The translations under genes and the position numbers were made by a program. A stretch of DNA of 64,000 nt, taken from positions 1 to 64,000 of the forward strand of contig SGPL01000135.1 in the NCBI GenBank assembly GCA_004802705.1, in the 5' to 3' direction. How positions within the stretch are numbered: the first letter of the stretch is position 1; each line of letters begins with the position of its first letter. Positions 59,516-64,000 of the stretch are shown in pieces. Below the pieces are notes generated by a model, which searched no databases, was not told the origin of the DNA, and was given only the letters and a program-made list of their open reading frames with translations. This DNA comes from Bondarzewia mesenterica (Eukaryota; Basidiomycota; Agaricomycetes; Russulales; Bondarzewiaceae).

Positions 59516-60357
59516 TTCAGTAGGCTTTTGTATCTTTGTTTATGTACTCCATGCCCCTTACAGGTCCTATGCTTCTGAGTTCGAATCCTTCATTCGGGAC
59601 TGCCATTGTCTCTGTCGTTATTCTTTGATCATTAATTCATCCAGTTTCATGCATACGAATAGACGAAGACGCTCAAGCGTAACAGTGTATTTTTTTTTTG
59701 GAACAGATGCTCATTGAATAATCTATCTTTGGATCATTGATGATTATCTATGTCAAGCATCCACATCGATTTCGCTTGCGAATTTCCTCGGGGTCTTATG
59801 TCGAACAAACTGCGCAGTGACTACCCAGACAAGTGTTTTCTTACTATGGCAACAAAGCAGACGCCTCTCCATGGTCACTCTGTGTATAACGTTGGCATAG
59901 CCTTCTCCGTGTCAGCTTCTCTGATACAATCAAAAGGCACATCGTTCTGCTCGGCATCTTGTTCCGACGCTGACACTACAGCCAATGATGAATCGCTGAA
60001 GGCCTCCATTGACAGGTCCATTGAAGATGCATCGCAACGAGACGTCGGTGTTCAGTATAATAAGTGGATCGCTGTCACCGGCTCTTGCCCTACTTGGGCA
60101 ACAATCCCAGGATGTCGATGGCCCGTACACACTCACGGGAACATGTTTTCCATTCATCTCTTCCGCGCGTAGAGGACGGAACGACTCTGGGTGGGTGTAT
60201 AAATACGACGGCTCACCCCCCCTCTCTCAGCACTTTCTAGTTCTTTTCCTCCGGTACTGGCTATTCGGAATTATATTCTCTCTCTGCACATTCATTTATC
60301 ATTCAATCTCTTCTTTGGTTCTCATCACTCACAGCGACCTCTTCCTCATCTTCAGCA
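59516..60357. other. Spacer between the two secreted-protein genes
   Basis: Holds a long open frame at 59750-60172 (140 codons) without signal peptide, splice context or family resemblance, which I do not call. The right part is the promoter of the next gene. Confidence 0.45.
60198..60205 (+). promoter_or_regulatory. TATA box of small secreted protein 2
   Basis: TATAAATA lies 160 bp upstream of the ATG at 60358, followed by a long pyrimidine-rich leader (60220-60350). A strong TATA with a CT-rich leader is typical of highly expressed fungal genes. Confidence 0.6.
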
Positions 60358-60973
60358 ATGCATTCTGCATTCTTCATTCTTATTGCTCTCACTTTATCAT
60401 GGTGTTGTGCTGCACTGCCGATTCGCGCCGACTCTGATCTTCCATCAGTCGAGTGAGTGTATCATCCTTCCCCCCCGATAGATGCACCCTCACTGAATTT
60501 TGTATCGTTTATCATTCATTTAGGGAGTCTTCCCCCTTCAACTCTTCATCATCGTCAGTTCTCGCAGACAACTCAAAAGAATTATCTATACTCGCTCATC
60601 GCAGATTTTCTTACAGCGAAATCGCAACAGCGTCAGACAATCTCTCTGCGGTACCATCGACAGCCACAGAAATGTGAGTCCAACATGCAACCGCTCCCTC
60701 TCTGATCCAGCAGACTCACCAGGACACAATGTCACAGCCCGCGATCCGACGAAGAGCCAGATACCGACGACCTCGCAGCGCGTCTCTTTCGTGACGTCGG
60801 CTCACCGTTCCCCGGTTTCCTCGATGTGTTGCCTAAATGGTACGAGGGCACGATCAACCCGCGCGACACCAGATTCCTCGCACGGTACGTCAACGCCAGG
60901 CGGAGCGTCGTCGGTTGAATGATGACTAGGTTCAAGGCTGCACTCTTCCCCTCCTTGACTTTCTATTACTTTG
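60358..60973 (+). CDS. Small secreted protein 2, 3' end unresolved
   Basis: Exons 60358-60452, 60524-60673, about 60723-60884 and 60930-60973 join in frame. The signal peptide is MHSAFFILIALTLSWCCAAL, then PIRADSDLPSVEESS. A Ser/Ala-rich stretch follows (NLSAVPSTATE), then a more ordered part: SDEEPDTDDLAARLFRDVG, PGFLDVLPKWYEGTINPRD and TRFLARFKAALFPSLTFYYF. Downstream, 61047-61080 (RAIGLGLERLN) and a later segment near 61140 (ADHLSDNDADFRYMQTLPRA) look coding. They do not join the fourth exon in phase. An indel error (the intron holds a T10 run) or decay may explain this. If included, the gene ends near 61314. No family recognised. The leader resembles that of secreted protein 1. Confidence 0.45.
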
Positions 60974-61836
60974 GTGTGCACTCCACGTCATCCGTACGGC
61001 TGCATGACATCCCTCCAGCAGATTGGACTTTTTTTTTTTCACTGCAGAGCAATCGGACTCGGACTTGAGCGACTCAACGTGTATGTACACGACCTGTTTC
61101 TATTTTTCCTTTTGTCCCTGCCCCTTTGTTTTATTGGTAGATCGCGGATCATCTGTCTGATAACGACGCAGACTTTAGATATATGCAGACTCTCCCTCGA
61201 GCATTTTTACCATTTGATCACGGACTTCCAGCTTGTAGCAATGCAGATCTTACTTTGTTGTGGATGTTCTGTCGATTTTCTTTACTGACATTCATTAAAT
61301 GGTCATTTTCCTAACCTTCGCACAACCTTGGCTGGTATATCGTAGGAGGAAATGGTACGAGCAGCTTGTGTGATATCTCAGTCGGACAAGATGCATGAAA
61401 TAGTTCTTTCAGGCTCCGCGATCAGTCCGCCCAAAGATCGTTTCAATTTCGCAGATGGAGGGAAAGTCAGAAGACCTTCGGTGCTTGATCATGAAGGCCC
61501 CATCGTCGAGAGTACCTATATACACACTCATCGGCGTTGGCGTATAGAACGAGAATTAATGAACTAGCGAAGCCAGGCGAACTTATATCCACCCTCAAAT
61601 TCACTCACAACGCACACGCTCCCAACATTGACACTCATACTAGTCATACCAGCTGATACATTCAGAATAAGACTACAACAGAATACGTACACTGCAACTG
61701 ACGCACTACTCGACCAATCGTACACTGAGGCCTATCGCGCAAACTGTTCACCTCCCAGACACAGACATTATCAAAAGTCCTTTACACCTCATTCCCTTTC
61801 CTTTGGAGTTCTGTGACAGTGGACAGCTCCGCACGT
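60974..61836. other. Interval with possible 3' exons of secreted protein 2
   Basis: Apart from the two coding-like segments at about 61047-61080 and 61140-61314, I see no gene. The right end is the 3' flank of the quinone oxidoreductase gene. Confidence 0.4.
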
Positions 61837-63003
61837 TCAGTACTTGATCCGCGAGACGTGCTCCCAGAAGGTCTTTCCCTGAATGGTCGCAATCTCGAGC
61901 TCGAGCGCCGAGGGCTTGCGCAAGGAGTCGCTGCCTGCGAACGTGCCGGCTCCCCAGGGCGATCCTATGATACACGAGAAAAGTATATCAGATCAAGATT
62001 GCGGGGGGGGGAAAGAAAATAAATCCAGAACAGAAAATAAATAAATAAATTCTGCGGCAACGGCCGGTGCTCGCGTGACATCATCGGATGACGTATGGAG
62101 CAAGAGACTGACACACTCACCGCCATGGGCCTCGTCAAGGTTCGTCAGTTGGGCAAAGGTATTTTTGTAACCGAGGGGCACAAACGAGATGCCGTGATGC
62201 GCGAGCGTCGACATCATCGCAATAGCAGTGGACTCTTGCCCCCCGCCGAGGCTAGCGGTAGAGATGAACAGGCCCGCGGACTTGCCGTAGAGCGCGCCGG
62301 ACATCCACAACCCGCCCGTCGCATCCCAGAAAGCCTGAAGCAAATTATGAGTGATGAAGAAATGGCATGGGAGAAAGACGACAGACCTTCCACTGGGCGG
62401 GGAAGTTGCCGTATCGGGTAGGCACGCCGAAAATGAAAGCGTCAAACTTGGGAAGGTCGGCGGGGGCGAAGATGGGATAATCAGGCTTAGCGGGGGCATG
62501 CATCTTTGTCAGTACTTCTTGGGGCAGTGTTTCAGCAATTCTGCAATGACCGCCGACAACGTCAGAATCGGTGGAAGGTAACGGGTTACCAGAGAACGCA
62601 CTGGTAGATGGTTGTCTGCCCGCCGGCCGACTCAACTCCACTCTTGATGGTCTCGGCAACTGGTGGAGACGAGGGGCTTGAGGACAAGTTAAAGTTGGAC
62701 GCAGAGTGCGAGCGTAGACGTACGTTTGCCGATGTGTCCATACATGGTGTAAATGACGATAGCGACCTTGGGAGAAGACATAGTGGTCTCTGTAGCAGCA
62801 GTACTAGAAACAATGGGGGCGGCAGCGGGGGCGGTTGCAGAGAGAGAGGTCTGAGGCTGGGTAGACTCAACGGGTTGAGTGCTCTGGACAGGAGCAGAGG
62901 CAGAGGCAGCGTTTGTATTTGTTGCTGTAGTTGGAGCGGACTTCGATTGGGTGGGCTGATCGTCGGCGAGATTTTGACCTTGTTTCTTGGAAGGGAAACA
63001 CAT
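61837..63003 (-). CDS. Flavodoxin-like NAD(P)H:quinone oxidoreductase (Pst2/WrbA type)
   Basis: FMN enzyme of the WrbA/Pst2/Ycp4 family that reduces quinones by two electrons; in wood- and litter-decay fungi related enzymes handle lignin-derived quinones. Exons: 63003-62724, 62659-62602, 62540-62387, 62334-62121, 61964-61837; 277 residues in frame. The flavodoxin core begins at Met75: [20 protein letters not shown] (FMN phosphate loop), [72 protein letters not shown], and the C-terminal [20 protein letters not shown]. Before the core lies a 74-residue extension, Ser/Thr/Ala/Gln-rich, starting MCFPSKK, whose second-position Cys could be lipid-modified. The internal Met75 could also start a core-only form. 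Confidence 0.93.
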
Positions 63004-64000
63004 AGCTAGAATTCGACCCGAGTTCGGGCTCTATAAGAAATACCCAGAAAATGCTCTCAGCCCTGGAGGACGCGGGATAAATATCGAGGAGGTCGTGCTC
63101 TGCGCGGGGAGAGTTGAACCGGAATGTAACTTACACCGTCACGGTCAACCCCTTTTTGAAGTCGCCCAAGCTATAAACTGCTCTCTTTCCCCGACGGCCA
63201 TCAGCATCTGCTATACCAAGGTTTGCCTCGTATCTTATACTGTACCATGCTTGTTATCCTTTGCGGACCTCGGAACAAAGTTCTAGCGATGATCCTTCAA
63301 CGCAAGAACTGAAGCTGGGTCGGAAGAAGCTGAAAGAGTTTTACATGCTGGCTGGACAAAGTTCAAACTTCACGTCCACTTCATCGCCATATTTGGTGCA
63401 CGGTCACGCATGTGTCACAGTGCGATCTTGTGTCCGTGTGGAGTCATCAAGGAGTCTGGCACTTACCGACATCGAGCTCGAGCAGTGAGCAACCGGTGAG
63501 CACCGGTCAACCGCTCATGCCTATTAATGACATGTCAAAATCAGTTGGGGTGTCAAGGTGATTGTTTGGATCCGTAAGTCCCAATCAATCAGAAATTATA
63601 ATATGCACGAAAGTCCCGCCTGGATAGGAAGTCTCCATCAATCCCTCCGCGAGTGTGCGCTAATCCAATCTAGATCAAACCTCAGCTGGCAAATTATGCG
63701 TGGATTGTGACATTCACATCGTCGCTCCTGAAGGCCTGACAGCCTTAAGACAGCCTATACGTCACGATCTCGGACTGCCGCTGACTTACTTCGAAACTAA
63801 AACACTAAAGTTTTGAACTTTGACGATCAGAGATGGGAGTCAACGGGCTAGATTGAAGGGTGAGTGAATACTTGGGGAAGTGCCGACTGCATCGGCGCAG
63901 ACCTTGCTCGCTGGGAGTTTTTTGTTGTTTGTCAGGTGCATGATATAGCAGTTTGCAACGTCTGTCAGGCATTGCTAAAGTACCGATAATACAAGTATGA
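63004..64000. other. Right-edge flank, promoter of the quinone oxidoreductase gene
   Basis: Short ORFs on both strands with no recognisable product. No tRNA, repeat or clear core promoter element identified. Confidence 0.45.

Noticed and set aside
59750..60172. 140-codon plus-strand open frame between the two secreted-protein genes
   Set aside because: No signal peptide, no domain, no splice context; part of it overlaps the likely upstream control region of the next gene.

Overview
This window is nuclear DNA of a filamentous basidiomycete, most likely an agaricomycete (mushroom-forming) fungus. Nearly every gene is cut by many GT-AG introns of about 50-80 bp, genes are densely packed on both strands, and the protein set is typical of Dikarya: a SIN-pathway Cdc14, YIH1, RCF2, SEC63, KEOPS CGI121 and a long mitochondrial PPR protein. 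All gene models below were spliced by hand from the sequence, using reading-frame continuity and remembered family alignments. No database search was run.

Layout. 1-12.1 kb: minus-strand genes for a Tpa1-type prolyl hydroxylase (cut by the window edge), a multi-pass membrane protein, Rcf2, a tail-anchored coiled-coil protein and a membrane-anchored FG nucleoporin, with a tRNA-Leu(AAG) among them. 13.7-22.2 kb: cytochrome b5, SIN Cdc14, an FAH-family hydrolase, succinate-semialdehyde dehydrogenase (16 exons, two of 7 nt) and YIH1. 22.2-23.7 kb: no assignable gene, with one GC-rich patch. 23.7-38.7 kb: a long AT-rich, CpG-poor, gene-less block with scattered Ns, two minisatellite arrays, short palindromes and remnants that look like decayed exons. 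It ends directly at the SEC63 stop codon. 38.7-47.8 kb: SEC63, a coilin-like gene and a PPR gene. 47.8-51.8 kb: a gene-poor stretch with short repeats. 51.8-57 kb: a transmembrane protein disulfide isomerase, CGI121 and mannose-6-phosphate isomerase. 57-64 kb: one unassigned spliced locus, two small secreted-protein genes in tandem, and a flavodoxin-like quinone oxidoreductase.

The genes do not form one pathway. Several pairs share short head-to-head promoters (Cdc14/FAH, SEC63/coilin, PDI/CGI121), as expected in compact fungal genomes. SEC63 and the PDI both serve the ER secretory route. Cytochrome b5 is also an ER tail-anchored protein, while Rcf2, the PPR protein and probably SSADH act in mitochondria.

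Three otherwise intact genes (TPA1, RCF2, cdc14) each carry a one-base frame break, two of them in homopolymers. This points to indel errors in the sequence rather than to real pseudogenes. The most interesting items are the POM121-like nucleoporin architecture, the two 7-nt microexons, the decayed AT-rich block with its palindromic ~50-bp minisatellite, and the pair of small secreted proteins.
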